Below are positions 31,027 through 42,942 of a stretch of DNA of 64,000 nucleotides, in pieces; position 1 is the first letter of the stretch; each line of letters opens with the position of its first letter. Origin of the DNA: Hsuehochloa calcarea (lineage: Eukaryota; Streptophyta; Magnoliopsida; Poales; Poaceae); NCBI GenBank assembly GCA_036346395.1, contig CM070609.1, forward strand, positions 31,129,223 through 31,193,222, written 5' to 3'. Position numbers and translations under genes: made by a program. The notes under the pieces are model-generated. The model was not told the DNA's origin and did no database searches. It worked only from the letters and a program-made list of their open reading frames with translations.

Positions 31027-32619
31027 TGTTGGAAATATGCCCTGGAGGCAATTATAGAGATGACGATATTTCATTATGTTCATGACTTTGATAATATGTT
31101 ATCGTGTTCCTTGAATGAATAATCAGTTATAGATCAATAAGTATGTGACTTGTTGGTGGAACTCTTTAACTTATATAATGTCATTCTAATTGTATCCTTA
31201 GTCGAAAGTCACTGGTCGGAACACAAGTGACTCTATGACTAGCACATGTATTGATTGATGACCATGTTTCACCGGTCATGGGTATAGGGATATCGAATCA
31301 ATAATGTGAGCACATGATAGAGAACATGGGGCTGGATAGACCCATCATTGAGACACTATTGAGATTGTTATGAATCTATGTGTCATTAGTTGGTGTCTAG
31401 TAATGATGATGTATAATCCTTAGACCTGACATCAGCATGGTTCCCTACATGTGTAATGGCACTCTTAGGGGTTGCCAAACGCTACTCGTAACTGGGTAGT
31501 TATAAAGGTAGCTTTCGGGTATGCTATGAAACATGCGGAGGGATGTGACTGGTCGAGATGGGATTTGCCCCTCCTAACATAATAGAAGAGATGTCTTTGG
31601 GCCCCTCATGGTGATTGGATGAAGAAAGTGCATGGCCATGCCACTAGTGGTCGAAATATCGACCACATGAAGTTATCCGACACTCGATCGAGAAAATATT
31701 GAACAGTCCATGGATGTCACATCATCTCACCTGGAGTTCAACCAGACATCGTGAGGCAAAGGAAGAATGCATGAGTAGGTCGCTTAGTTCGATCAGTTAC
31801 GGACTAGTCGTATGGAGATACGAGCTGGTTGTAGATTGGTCGAACTAATCACAGAATGGTAAGAACATGGTCGTAAAGAGTTACGAACTGGTCGGGACCA
31901 AATACGATCTAGTCGTATGGTGATACGAACTGATCGTAAGTGATGAGGACCTGGTCATAGATCATATTACATCAAGGTTCGTCTGATATATTCTATGTGT
32001 ATTTGGGAATCGTTATGTGCTGCTAGGTACCGCTAACAACTGGTGGTCGGAAAAGAGTTTCCGAGTCATAATCGATCACACATGAACCTGTAGAGTCGCA
32101 CACTTAAAGGGCTAGGATCTGTTTTGGATAGTGATCCAAATTCGTATAGGACACGAGTTCCTAATGGGCCTCAAGGTCGAGACCCATCATGGATGCCTAT
32201 ATACAGAGGGGCGGTGGCATGGGGTAAAAAAAAGGATGATCTTTGGAAGAACTCCCAAAACCCTAATAGCCACGCCTTCTCAACCACGCCGCCGGTGCTA
32301 GCACTCCAGCGCGTGGTGATCCTACCCCGTACGTGTGGATACCTCAGAGGTGTTGTTGTGAAGCATCAACACTAGGGCGATCCGCAACTCGTGACGATCA
32401 CCGGAGTCGGAGAAGAAGTCGCGCGGCGAGTACGACCACTCGGAGGAGGAGACGCGTCGTGAGTACGACTACGACTGCATCAACTCGCTACAACGACTCT
32501 ACTTCTGCTACGAGTCGGCGCGTCTAGCGGTAATCTCGTGAACTATTTCTAGCGGAGGTTCCTTAGTTGCGCGGTAAATTTTTTTTTTGTGCTATCGTAG
32601 CATTGCCGTGATCCCTTCA
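31027..32619 (+). mobile_element. Copia (BARE/Angela-like) solo LTR, copy 2
   Basis: Begins TGTTGGAAATATGCCC and ends ATCCCTTCA. Flanking 5-mers CCACA (31022-31026) and CCGCA (32620-32624) differ at one base, consistent with an aged target duplication. It shares long blocks with copy 1 (5022-6655), including the TGGTCGTA-type repeats (31800-31950) and the region before the 3' end (CGTGACGATCACCGGAG). No internal region is present. It is nested in the Ulp1-type element. Confidence 0.8.
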
Positions 32620-32823
32620 CCGCATAGTAATTTACCCCTAATTTTTATAATGTCTCGCTATACTGGAGTGATTTCTTCCTCCATATTTTGTTGGAGCATT
32701 TTTTTGGGATAGTTTTTCATATCCATATTTTAAGTAAAACAACTCCTCACATGCAGTAATTCGTAGGATCCACATTTTTGTTTATCTTCTTTGCTTTTTT
32801 GTATCCCCGCTCTAGCCAGTAAC

Positions 32824-35190
32824 ATGAGGACAACCAGCAATGCACCCTCCAAGGTGAGCAAGATCACCATCGAGGGAAGCCAGTTATCGTTGGAGATTTA
32901 CTACAACCCCTCCCAACCCGAACCCATCGCCTCAAGAGCAGCGATCACATCTGTCACAGACGACCACGCGGGTGTTTCTTGAAAGAGGAAGGCAGCGGTG
33001 CCCACGATAGAGGATGTTGCCGCACTATCTCCTTGCGATGAGACTGTCCACGAGATTGCAATGATACGTTTATGCACATATAGAAGTAAACGCACAACAT
33101 TTGTTACGGTAATTCACTAATATTATAGATTGTTACCTTTTTCCCCAATCGACAGTAAACACAAGTCATGTCTACAGTAATTAATAAACATATCGTTAGT
33201 AAAAATGTTGTTACATTGAATGCATGCTCCACACGATGGGAGGAAGGAACCTTAGACGATGTGCATCAGGTGCGCTCCCGAACTTGTCGTCGCAACCATC
33301 GGCGAGCTAACGATAGAGCAAGGGAATGAGGTCAAGAGGATAGGGTTCGACGGTCTGCTGGAGTTCAACCTCGAGGGTTTGGAGAGGGGAATATGCCGTG
33401 TTTCCTAATGGACAGGATTGACCCGGTCGATATGGCAATCAGCACCGGCGGCGGAAGGAGCATGCCAATCATGCCTCACGCCGTTAAGTGCGTCCTTGGG
33501 ATCCCTTGTGGCGTCGGTGACATGCCGATGGTGTCCTAGGTCATAGGGACCTCCGAGTTTAAGTGTCTGCTAGGGGGTACAACATAACTCAAACATCAAG
33601 GCAACGACGTTGATCGTGTAGATTAAGACTGGAGGCACAGACGCTCTCACGATGAGGTGTTTCTTCCTCATCGTCTACAGCAAGCCTATTTTCCTGACCA
33701 CCAACATCAACATAACTGGGAATGATGTTGTGATGACGAAGGAAATGGACAAATTAGTCGGCATCAGCTGGTGCAAGGCCGTCATTGATGACCTTCGGGA
33801 GTCCATCCACAATTGGAACAAGAAGAAGGACAACACCACCAAATCTATTAGTGGATGCGCCACCTTTGTGCTTGTAAGTTACTCAGTAATCTTATTCATT
33901 GTATTTAGTATTTTACACATCAGTAAGTAGTAAAATGTGTAGAGCATGATCACAGTAATTATTAACCTTAGATTCCAGTAAAACAAATCACACACATCAG
34001 CAATTTTTATTGCACACAAAACTTAGTCTACCACACGCAGTAACAATATGTTTCAACTTCAGTAAAACGAAAACTAACCAGTAATAGTGTCCGTATGTAT
34101 CACATGCAGTAAACACATGTACAACATTTAGTAATACATATTTTAACAAGTAGTAAATTGTACATGTTAGATATACTATCTGGACAACCTTAGGTGCATC
34201 CACAGCATCGACACCGTCGAGACTCCACGCGTTGCGTACTTCACGTCCGCTCTCGTCGACAAGATAGTCGCGGCCGACAGGACGAAGGCACCGAATGGCA
34301 CCGACACGTTCGGCAAGCTCAGCGTGAGTTACTGATGTTTGTTTGTAACCATTAAAATACGATGTTCATTTCAGTAATGTGATTAATGAACAACAGTAAT
34401 TCATTCGTGTCATTTGAATGGCCAGTTTAGGAGGAGAGAGGGGACATGTTACTGGCATGGGGCGACGACAATACTGCACATGCCGGAGTTACCCACACAA
34501 CCCGTTGCGGTGCATTTGCTGAGCCTGCGCGGACTTCTCGGTGACGTTATTGGATCGTCGGCAAGGGGAAGCGACGCCTGGCGATGGAGGTGTTGGAGAA
34601 GTTCGACAACGAGGCCAGGAGGGCGATGAGGCAGACAGAGAAGGCCATGGCGCAGATAGAAGGCGCAACACAAAATTGAGATGGCATAGACAAAGGTAGT
34701 CAGCATCATCAGGAAGCTGCTCAGGGCGGCAGATGCGTTCGAATCAGTGTCCCGCGTAGGCGGGGCGAAAAAGGTGAGGAACGACAAGAAGGAATAGGCA
34801 TCAAAGTGCATGGGCACAACCCCCACACCGGCACACGCAGTGTTCCTGGACTCTTTTGCGCAGTCGGCGTAGGAGGAGACCACCATACCATTCGCAGCAG
34901 CGTCGTCGTCATCGGTTGAGGTCACTATGGGCCCCACGCATGCCGATAATGTCATTCGGGCAGAAGCATCGCCGTCTGCCCCCACTTTGGAGATGATAGC
35001 CCCTGCCCCAGCGTGTACAGAATTGCCTGCAACCCAAACACTGGTTGAGCCCACCTCCCCAGCCGCAACGACGCCAGCACCAACATCAGCATCGTCGCCT
35101 CCCCCGGTGCATCCAGGAGGTACCATCTATGTCCCAGCGTCATCGTTGTTCCATTCGACCCAAGAAGAGGTGGAGGGAGACGAATCTCGA
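32824..35190 (+). pseudogene. N-terminal exons of the Ulp1-type transposon gene
   Basis: Exon pieces with good splice sites. 32824-33054: MRTTSNAPSKVSKITIEG, stop TGA near 32980. About 33241-33585: EVKRIGFDGLLEFNLEGLER, then, after a one-base shift, FLMDRIDPVDMAISTGGGRS, AVKCVLGIPCG. 33652-33873: CFFLIVYSKPIFLTTNINIT, MDKLVGISWCKAVIDDLRES, donor GTAAGT. 34165-34323: YYLDNLRCIHSIDTVETPRV, donor GTGAGT. 34426-34680: FRRREGTCYW in one frame, then a charged helix (EVLEKFDNEARRAMRQTEKA) in another. 34810-35190: Ala/Pro/Thr-rich linker. The 'GFGGLL... RIP... VLGIPCG' pattern is, from memory, shared with many grass Ulp1-transposon proteins. Stops and shifts make it a pseudogene. Confidence 0.55.
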
Positions 35191-35533
35191 GGTATGCACC
35201 GCATCACAATAAAACATTGTAATATATGCAGTAAATAGACACAATGTACATAGTAAATAACAGCAAACACAGTAAACGTACAAAGCGAACACAAGAGAGC
35301 GAGTAAGGTGCATGCAGTAATTTTGTGTTCGCAATACAGTAATAATTAAAGCAGCACATAGTAATTTACTGATTAAGCGTATCTGTTCTCAAGCAAGCCA
35401 TGTGAGGAGTACACTTGAGCCCACCACCTCGGCTGCAATTGTGCCGGCACCAGCTTCGCCCCCCAGGTGCATCCAGGAGGTTTCGTCTATATACCAATGT
35501 CGTCGTTGTTCCATCCGACGCAAGAAGAGGGGG
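35100..35533 (+). repeat. Internal duplication of the linker exon
   Basis: The exon end at 35112-35178 (GTGCATCCAGGAGG ... CCAAGAAGAGGTGG) recurs at 35467-35533 (GTGCATCCAGGAGG ... GCAAGAAGAGGGGG). The CAGTAA-rich intron that follows the first copy recurs after the inserted LTR at 36762-36960. So a segment of about 360 bp was duplicated before the LTR inserted. Confidence 0.75.
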
Positions 35534-36741
35534 TGATACGGGGTGCCCGATCTTCTCGACGTAGAACCTCTCGATAACTCATGTATCCTGACGAACCACC
35601 AGCTGATCCCCCGCGCCAATGCATGGACTTGCAACTCTATGAAAAATTCGCCCAAACACACACTTGATTGGATCATCGCTGACCACAAGCGAAGATCGTC
35701 GAACCCTCAATTCCCAGCGGAAAAGCAAGAACGACCCCTTGTTCTCAACGCCCAATTCCCTCTGTTTTGGCTATAAGCACAACAGGAGAATCAAGCAAAA
35801 GCTTTGAAAATATATTAAACGTGGTCTGAGGTTACAATGGGGGTCTAATCCTCAATATATAGTGCCCCTTCTCCTCCTCATGGCTGGCCAAGAGGCCCTA
35901 CTCCTACTCTAATTCGGAATTAGAACTCCTACTACAATTCCGACTCAATCTAAAACAAAAAGGAAACTCTAATTTTACAACCGTTATATTTTTCAGTCAT
36001 ATCTTTTGATACAAGACTAATTTCAGAGTGAGGGAGGATCCATTGGATCGGGCTTGAAGTTATCTTTCCAACAAGCCCAAGAACACCCTAATCGGACTCT
36101 GTTTGTGAAAGTTATGACCGTTTTACTCCGGATTGTCCTGCTGATTCCGAATCCGAATTTGATGCTGATTCCGAATCCGAATTGAATCCAAACCTTCCTA
36201 TCTTCAATTTCATTAATTGAAATGATTTGAATTCGTGTGAAACTTGAGAAAGAGACTCTTGTGAACCTTTGAAAAGTCATGGCATAGCTTGATATCCTCC
36301 CAAGATGTTGTACAAGCCACGGAATCATCAACTTTGTCAACTCTTGTGCAGCATGTACTCGAATGGCCATAACTTGTGGTAGAAAGCTCCAAATCGCATG
36401 CCTTTTGATCCATTGGAAAGTAGACTTGATAAGCTTTCCAAATATATATATTGTGTATACTAGATCCTTCCGAGTTTCTGCGAAGATCATCTTGATCTTG
36501 AGAAGTATCGTGTTCTTTGTCTTCCAATAAACCTTCTTCTTCAAACCTGAAAACAAGCGATGACCCGCTATTAGGTAGTATAATATTCTCAACTAATTTA
36601 AAAGAAAATTCAGGGAACAGATTCACCTGTTGAATAAGCTTCTCTTGTTTTTTAACTCTCTTAGTAAGCTCATGTTGTTCTGAGGTATTCAATGAATTGA
36701 AAACACTATATGAAACAACATAGCTAAGGATATCCGCATCA
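35534..36741 (-). mobile_element. Solo LTR, TGATACGGGG family, GGGGG target duplication
   Basis: Starts TGATACGGGGTGCCCG and ends ATATCCGCATCA, the same terminal pattern as the Gypsy element at 9124. It is flanked by GGGGG on both sides (35529-35533 and 36742-36746). No internal region remains. Orientation is inferred from the similarity of its left end to the 9124 LTR's left end. It contains AATTCGGAATTAGAA-type AT-rich blocks and one inverted copy of the TCCGATT/TTGGAAAG block (36050-36125). Confidence 0.85.
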
Positions 36742-36746
36742 GGGGG

Positions 36747-37195
36747 AGGGCGACGTTCCTCAAGGTACGCACCTCATCATAGTAAAACATTGTAACATGA
36801 GCAGTAAATAAATACATTATACATAGTAAACAACAACATAAACAGTAAATTGACAAAGCGAACACAACAGTAAAAGCAAGGCGCATGCAGTAACAGTGTT
36901 TTCTCAACATGGTAATTACTAAAGCAACACACAAGAATTTAATGATTAAGTGCATACATTCTCATGCAGGTCAGGTGAGATGCAGGCCAGATGAGAGGCG
37001 GCAACATCGAGTCGATCCCAGGGTTGCACCCCGCTACATACACTACACATACCCGAATCGAATCGGTAGTTGTGGCGGGCCACAGGTTCCTGCCCACCAC
37101 CCGGAGCAAACCAAGGTACTGAATGCAGCAAAACACATATGTATGGTCAAGTAAGTTTGGTTGTTCTTATAGTAATTCATATCTGATTCTTTTTT
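36747..37195 (+). other. Intron-like part of the Ulp1-type element
   Basis: CAGTAA-rich sequence with a possible short exon at 36970-37125 (PDERRQHRVDPRVAPRYIHY in one frame). No domain assigned. Confidence 0.35.
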
Positions 37196-37197
37196 AT

Positions 37198-37860
37198 CAT
37201 AAGAGACGGTAAAGGAGCCCCTGACAGTAAAGGAGCTCGCAGAGGTAAAGGAGACCGAAACCTCCCCGACAGTAAAGGATGGAGAGGAGGCCCCTACCAC
37301 CGCGAACAAAGTCAAGGAGGTGCAAGTGACTAGCATCAGTACACCAGAGGTACATACTGGGGCCACTAGTAGTATTATGCGATGTCATATACAGTAGTTT
37401 GGTGGACACATGACAGTAAAATATTGTTTGTTCCCACCACAAAAACCAGTGAAAGAGGCCGCAACATATGCCCCCGAGGGGCCTCTTCCAGCAAAGGAGG
37501 TAGTGAAGGCTCCTACCGATGCGCGCAAAGACCCGCCGGGTAGACCCAGTGTGGCAAAGGTACAGGATTCATAGCAGTAACTTATCACGATTTTTTTCTT
37601 TAGTAAAGACAAATACAATACAACAGTAAAATAAGAGACACGAGTCTATATTCGGCAGGACGCCGCTGCGAAGCCAAAGCTCAAGATGACGGGCACAACG
37701 GTGACCAAGAAGGGGGTGTCTGTGGAGGAGACTACTGCAGGGAAGACAGTTCCCCCTTAGCCTAGAGGGACACCGGCGACGCCGGTACATTGGGGAAGGG
37801 GCTTACAAAAGCTCCCAACAAGCTGGTGTCGTCATTCAAGTGCCCATGGCCACAGCCATG
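37198..37860 (+). pseudogene. Lys/Glu/Pro-rich repeat exons of the Ulp1-type gene
   Basis: Three exon-like segments separated by CAGTAA-rich introns: 37200-37352 (TVKEPLTVKELAEVKETETS), 37440-37560 (KPVKEAATYAPEGPLPAKEV) and 37660-37790 (DAAAKPKLKMTGTTVTKKGV). They form a low-complexity linker between the N-terminal domain and the Ulp1 domain. A TAG near 37758 interrupts the last. Confidence 0.4.
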
Positions 37861-38089
37861 GAGGTGAGAGAGCTGATATGCAATGATAAGAGCCTCAAAA
37901 GGTAGCAGAATATCGCCACATGTTTACCGATACATGAGTGTTTTTTACTACTCTATCCATAGAGACTTTACTAGACCGACCAACGTTTGTTTTACTAAGG
38001 GTTCACTTATATTTTACTACTAACACTCATGACTTCCTACTGCAGCCTTGCTTGTCTCCAGTCCCGCGACGGATTCATAGCAGTCATTG

Positions 38090-39086
38090 GAAAAGACATG
38101 GCGTAGTCGTTCAAGGATGGACATATGACTGAAGACGTGTTCATATCTCATTTCATGGAGTGTTTACGCCAAGATGACACTGACCTGAGGCCACAAATCA
38201 ATGGGTATAGGGCGTTCCTCCCCATCGAACTGTCAGTAAGATGTTTTTTTTCACAAGTCTCTTTTTACGGTAAATGGTCACTCACGTAGCAGTAGATCCT
38301 ATCGCCGCCCTCAGTAAGTTTAACACTACTGTGTTTTGCCCGTTGACAGAAACTGCTAAACATAGAGGAGTACGTTAAAAACGATAAGTACAGCAGTGAA
38401 CAAGCCATGAAAATGATGAAGGAGCACATGGCGGCGGAAGACATCACACGCGTAAAGCTAGTAAGTATTTTTCGTCTATCCGACGCGCATCCAGTAAAAT
38501 ATCGTTCATAATCCAATAAATTATATATTACATTACAGTAAAGTTGGTAAGTATTTTTATTGGTTTTTATTCCCTTTGCAGCTCTTCCTCCTAGTTTTAC
38601 ACAATAAGCATTGGTCTGTTTACTGCTTCAACATAGCGTAGAAGCGCGTGCAAGAGTTGGAATCCAACGATTACAAGAAGAAGGGCACAATAGTAACAGA
38701 TCACCATGAGCCAGTGAGGAAGAGGATCATCCCGCGTCTGTGCGCAGCTGTGCAGGCCGTGACTAATGGGAAATTCCCAATCATCGCGAACTAAAGGGTG
38801 AACAGCATGGGGACGCCGAGGCGAATCCTAGAGAACGACTATGCCTTCTTTGTAATGACACTGGCAACATTGATAGAGCCGGTAAGAATTCTCCACCCGC
38901 AACACGAAGCATTTTTTACTACTATATAGCGTCTGACACACGACCTTTTTTATCATGTGTATGCGGGAGAAGGGGAACGAGTACATGGCCCGGATGATGT
39001 TCTATCTGTTGTTCCACAAGGTCAACAACATCAAGCCCCTCCCTAAAGCTCTGGAGAAGTATAGGCCGCTCAACAAACAGATGTAG
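38090..39086 (+). pseudogene. Ulp1-like cysteine protease (C48) domain, catalytic residues lost
   Basis: Exons at about 38090-38232, 38350-38460, 38582-38881 and 38955-39086. The third begins LFLLVLHNKHWSVYCFNIA, where HW is the catalytic His region of Ulp1/SENP proteases. TAG follows at once, then RVQELESNDYKKKG, where the usual catalytic Asp (DSN) is Glu. NDYAFFVMTLATL stands where DCGFF with the catalytic Cys would be. The last exon ends HKVNNIKPLPKALEKYRP and LNKQM-stop. Splice sites (CTTTGCAG acceptor, GGTAAG donor) look sound. Ulp1 domains cleave SUMO-type isopeptides; in transposons their role is unknown. Loss of Asp and Cys means this copy is inactive. Confidence 0.6.
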
Positions 39087-39099
39087 TTTTTTCATGTTT

Positions 39100-39840
39100 A
39101 CAACCATATATCAAGTAAATTCTTTTGTAACTGACAATAACACGTGTTACATTTGACAGTAAAATGTATGATTACTGGAAGAACTTGCGTAAAAGATAGT
39201 AAATTCATGTTTTTCAGCAGGGTATACCAGTAATATCATTTTCAAACAGCAGTAAAATGTTATCAAACTCATAGTAACTACCAAAAAACACAAAGTGCAA
39301 GCTTGTTGCAACAATAACATGATATGCCTTTCGAAGTAATAATAGGTAAAATTTACAGTAAATGATAATATTTATTGGATCAACAACGCGTTGTCATTTT
39401 TCGTGGTAAAACCCAGCACCTCGAATATCACGGTCTTATCTTCCTTACCTAAACGACACTAAAACCTCTTTTTTGTAACGACACAGGGATGATGCACGAT
39501 CATGCTACTAACAAATTTCCACTGCCATTTTGCGTGTTGGTTGGTTTTTACCGTATCGAGATGGTTTTACTGCTGAATTTGAGCGGGGGTGCTGGCACGT
39601 GTGAGGGTTTTACTGCCATTTTGACTTGTGCAAGAGGATTTTGTCGAGCAGGAGGGTTGTACTGCTGAACTCGAGCGGGTGCTAGCGCGCGTGGAAGGGT
39701 TTTACTGTCGATATCTAGTGGGAGGTGCAGGTGCTGACGCACCACGCATTGTGCGTGGTCTGCTCAGTTGCGCATCACGACCAGGCTACGACCCACGCGA
39801 CGTATTAACCTATTCAACGACGAGCGCTAAATAGCGCTAT
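39100..39840. other. Right end region of the Ulp1-type element
   Basis: No gene. CAGTAA words continue to about 39360. Then between 39545 and 39710 the motif appears inverted as GGTTTTACTG with GAGCGGGTGCT repeats (three partial units of about 45-50 bp). Confidence 0.4.
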
Positions 39841-39867
39841 CGTGTGTGTCTATATATATACACAGCA

Positions 39868-40806
39868 CGTATACTTTTCTTCTGAAATTTACATGCAACT
39901 ACACCTTACTTTTTTTTTTACTTTTCAATGCCAACGAGATGCCACTTTTGACTAATAATTTTTTTATTATATGCATAGATCATACTTTTCTTCTGAAATC
40001 TACATGCAACTACAACTTACGTTTTTTACTTTTCAAAACCAACGGGATGCCACTTTTGACCAATAGTTTTTTATTATATTTTTTAAAAATGTTGGAAAAG
40101 TGTAATGCTTTGAAAGTATTTTTTTATGACAAGTATACTTATACCATTTTTGTATATCCAAACTACGTATTTTAGATAACATATCTCTTTGGTCAAAATT
40201 AATATGGTATGACTAGATGCATTCTACGCACTTCTTTTTGTCTGCTGAGAGTATGAATCATTTTGACTATTTTATTGAGATTTAATTAATCCTATAGCCT
40301 TTTTGTCGTTTTTTTAAAGGTGAATGCTCTGACCAACTCTCCATCTCTAAAAGAACGCGGTCAATAGATGATATTTCCGACACATTAAGAAGAAAACTAA
40401 ACTCTTCCAATGGATGATTTTTATGGGGGGAACAACAATTTTGTGTAATCTACTTCGAAGTGTCCACAATAATTAGTGTCATTTCTGTATTGCAAACTAA
40501 CTTTCAGAAACATCCAATGAGAAGCCTCGGTAGTGGACCATTAGCCCAGCTCATCGGATTTGGTTAATAGCACTACAATGATCTGCATCATCGGCATGCA
40601 TGACTGCATATGCATGATTAGGTTATTATATTTGTTAGGCTGGTCCATCTTAGGCATTGCTGCCACTTGCCACATCCTCGAACGTGCTCACAATAAGCTC
40701 CAACGCACGCTTGGTTTATCCGAACAATGCAAACAACTTTCTGTGCCTTTTATATATGTGCATAGACCAGACTTTTCTTCTGAAATCTACATGCAACTAC
40801 ACTCTA
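39868..40806 (+). repeat. Direct repeats with CTTTTCTTCTGAAATYTACATG
   Basis: Two adjacent copies of about 110 bp start near 39871 and 39981 (TTTTCTTCTGAAAT, ACATGCAACTACA, ACTTTTCAA, GATGCCACTTTTGAC). A third partial copy lies at about 40768-40806, preceded again by GCATAGA. Probably debris of a low-copy repeat. Confidence 0.7.
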
Positions 40807-41287
40807 ACCCCAATCCTAACTTTTGTGAAGCTTATATGTAGAAAAGGTGTCAACTTTGTGTTGCTTGCATTGATGGATGAATCGTTTAATTCTTTGCACG
40901 GCTGGTTCTTGTAATGGTGATGAACTAGCATGCTTTAGGACAGTACTAGACCACTAGTAGAAGAGAAAAGTGAACAAATTGGGTATTTCTCGATCGTCAC
41001 TCTTTGATTATCAACTGGGTCATCGAACAATGTTTGTGATTAATCTTTTCAGTAATCTATTTCAATACTTCAGTAACATCAGAATGTTCAGGTACACACA
41101 ACACTCGAACAAAGTAGATAACACAGATAAAATTAGAAGAGAAACAGCTAATCAGTTACTCCCTGAACTGAAATATATCTATGTAAAGCTATGACCAAAC
41201 CTTATACTGTATTACACCAAATAAGACACCTTGAAAGAATCCTATATATCTTGTAATATTTCTGCACACCTACACATTTTTTCGAAT
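40082..41287. other. Gene-free stretch
   Basis: AT-rich sequence with no supported gene; short open frames lack any recognisable domain. It ends at the start of a Gypsy LTR remnant. Confidence 0.4.
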
Positions 41288-41789
41288 ACCATCTTCACAG
41301 CATAGGATTGTGATAACTTGGATCCGTGCAACCTAACGAACGACGACACCAACTACTGTCTCGATTACATCAACATGCGATACTCAAATTCGCCCAACCA
41401 AACGTTTCGATCCTCGTCTACTTGACCACGCAAAATAGATGTGTTATTGCTCCAGCAAAACACAAGAGATCACAAGAACAACGGGGTAGAGAACGCCCAA
41501 TTCCCCTCTCTAGTTGCAACCGTGTGTCATACGTAGGAGAAGAATTGGCGCAAGGCTCTATGTGGATGCAAAAGCATTCTATTTCCTGAATTAAACGTGG
41601 TCCCCGATACATGGGGCGCACTCCTTGGCTTTATAGTCAGCAAAACTCACACACACATGGGCTAAGGCCGACTCCAACTCCTATGCGGTCAAAATAAAGA
41701 AACATACTCTATCTCTACTTCCCTAATACAATCCAGACTCTCCTAATTAAGATACAATCGACTCGGATTCGAGTTCAATGTTGTTCATG

Positions 41790-42015
41790 CAATAACACTC
41801 TGGCAGTAGTGTAGTATCACTTCATCTGGCGTGCAATAACACTCTGTCTGGTGTGCAGTAACAATCTGGTAGTGCAACAACACTTCGGCTAGTGTGTAGT
41901 AACACTATGACTGGTGTGTAGGAATACTTCGGTTGTCATGTATTAACACTCCGATGGTGCAGTAATACTCTGGCTAGCGTATAGTAATACTCCGGCGGTG
42001 GAGTAGTAATGCTCC
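41790..42015. repeat. Short GTGCAGTAACACTCTGG-type repeats within LTR
   Basis: Variants of GTGYAGTAACACTCTGGC recur about nine times at 20-30 bp spacing. A related GTGCAGTAACACGCCTGCAG occurs near 60810 and 63737. Confidence 0.7.
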
Positions 42016-42221
42016 CAGCGTCCCTCTCCTCCCTCTGGGTCTCACCAACAAAAGCATGTGCCATCAAGCAAGATTCTTGTACAACAGCATCCTTTCCAAT
42101 CCTCATGGCCACTAGCTCTTCTTTCTTAATAAATCTGAGAACAAGCAAAGAAGTCACATTAGGTAGTAAATAATTCTCACCTAAATTAATGTTTATCTCG
42201 GTGAGAAGCGGGTTCACCTCT

Positions 42222-42920
42222 TGTCGATGAATTACTTTCGATATTTCTGAGTAAATGCGGGGAACACGACTCTCGAGATCACGCAGGAAGAGACATGGTA
42301 TTTTTAGAAAGGTTCTGGTATTCTCTAGGGAGAATATTAACTCTACTCACGTGTTCTTGTATTGAATGAGATTACAATGCACAAAGTGCCACTGAAACTA
42401 TAAATACTATCAATGGCCACTTAACCCTCTCCCTCCCCTCCATCTACAGGCACCGCCCCTTACAAAGCGTCGAAGGGGTGGCAGTTGCTGCCTATCAAGA
42501 GATGCCTTGACAGTTGTTGGAATTTGTATGTGGACGGCAGTTATTATCAGTGAGACGTCCTCCTTGCACATTTGTCAGACGGTTATTGCCAGAGACAAAA
42601 AGGGATGTGTACAATTATGTTAGAGACACAAATGTGCATGTGTTGTATTTACTACCATACATTGTTGGGCATGGTGTACAAAGTCCCTAGTTGATACGAT
42701 ACAGCCCACATATCTGTCTATGAGACTTATCGACCAGATGGTGGTCGTAATTTGACCTGGTCGTAACAGACTTTCTGGCAATGGGGTGGTCGTAACCTGA
42801 ACGGGTCGTGGCAAGTATCTCTGACCAGCAATATACTGGAGAGCTGTTAGAATACTATTATTTACAATGGATATTATATATAAATAGCTTCATTATTTGA
42901 GTATTATTCCATCCTCATCA
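42222..42920 (-). mobile_element. Solo LTR (699 bp) with CCTCT target duplication
   Basis: TGTCGATGAATTAC at the left and ATCCTCATCA at the right, flanked by CCTCT at 42217-42221 and 42921-42925. On the minus strand the 3' part ends CAGAACCTTTCTAAA ... CATCGACA, the same kind of ending as the plus-strand LTR at 43701-44502, which sets the orientation. It carries several TGGTCGTAA words (42730-42810). Confidence 0.85.
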
Positions 42921-42942
42921 CCTCTAGTTGTAGCTTCTTTGC

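Larger units (their letters stand above)
29766..39850 (+). mobile_element. Decayed Ulp1-type DNA transposon (MULE/CACTA-like), with nested LTRs
   Basis: A plus-strand gene with intact-looking GT-AG introns encodes an N-terminal domain often seen in grass transposon proteins and a C-terminal Ulp1-like cysteine-protease domain, the arrangement of Ulp1-bearing MULEs (Kaonashi-type) and some CACTA elements. No transposase is recognised. Outer limits are approximate: the left begins right after the chromovirus LTR with a repeat-rich terminal region (to about 30545), and the right ends near a TTTTACTG-rich region (39540-39720). A Copia solo LTR (31027-32619) and a Gypsy-type solo LTR (35534-36741) are inserted into it. 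CAGTAA words are strikingly frequent in its non-coding parts. Confidence 0.55.

Noticed and set aside
34449..35126. 225-codon minus-strand frame (Ala/Val/Gly-rich)
   Set aside because: Antisense of the Ala/Pro/Thr-rich linker exon; no domain and no splice support.
41100..41230. Stowaway-like MITE suggested by ACTCCCTGAACTGAAATATA
   Set aside because: Only one end resembles a MITE terminus; no inverted partner or TA duplication could be found.
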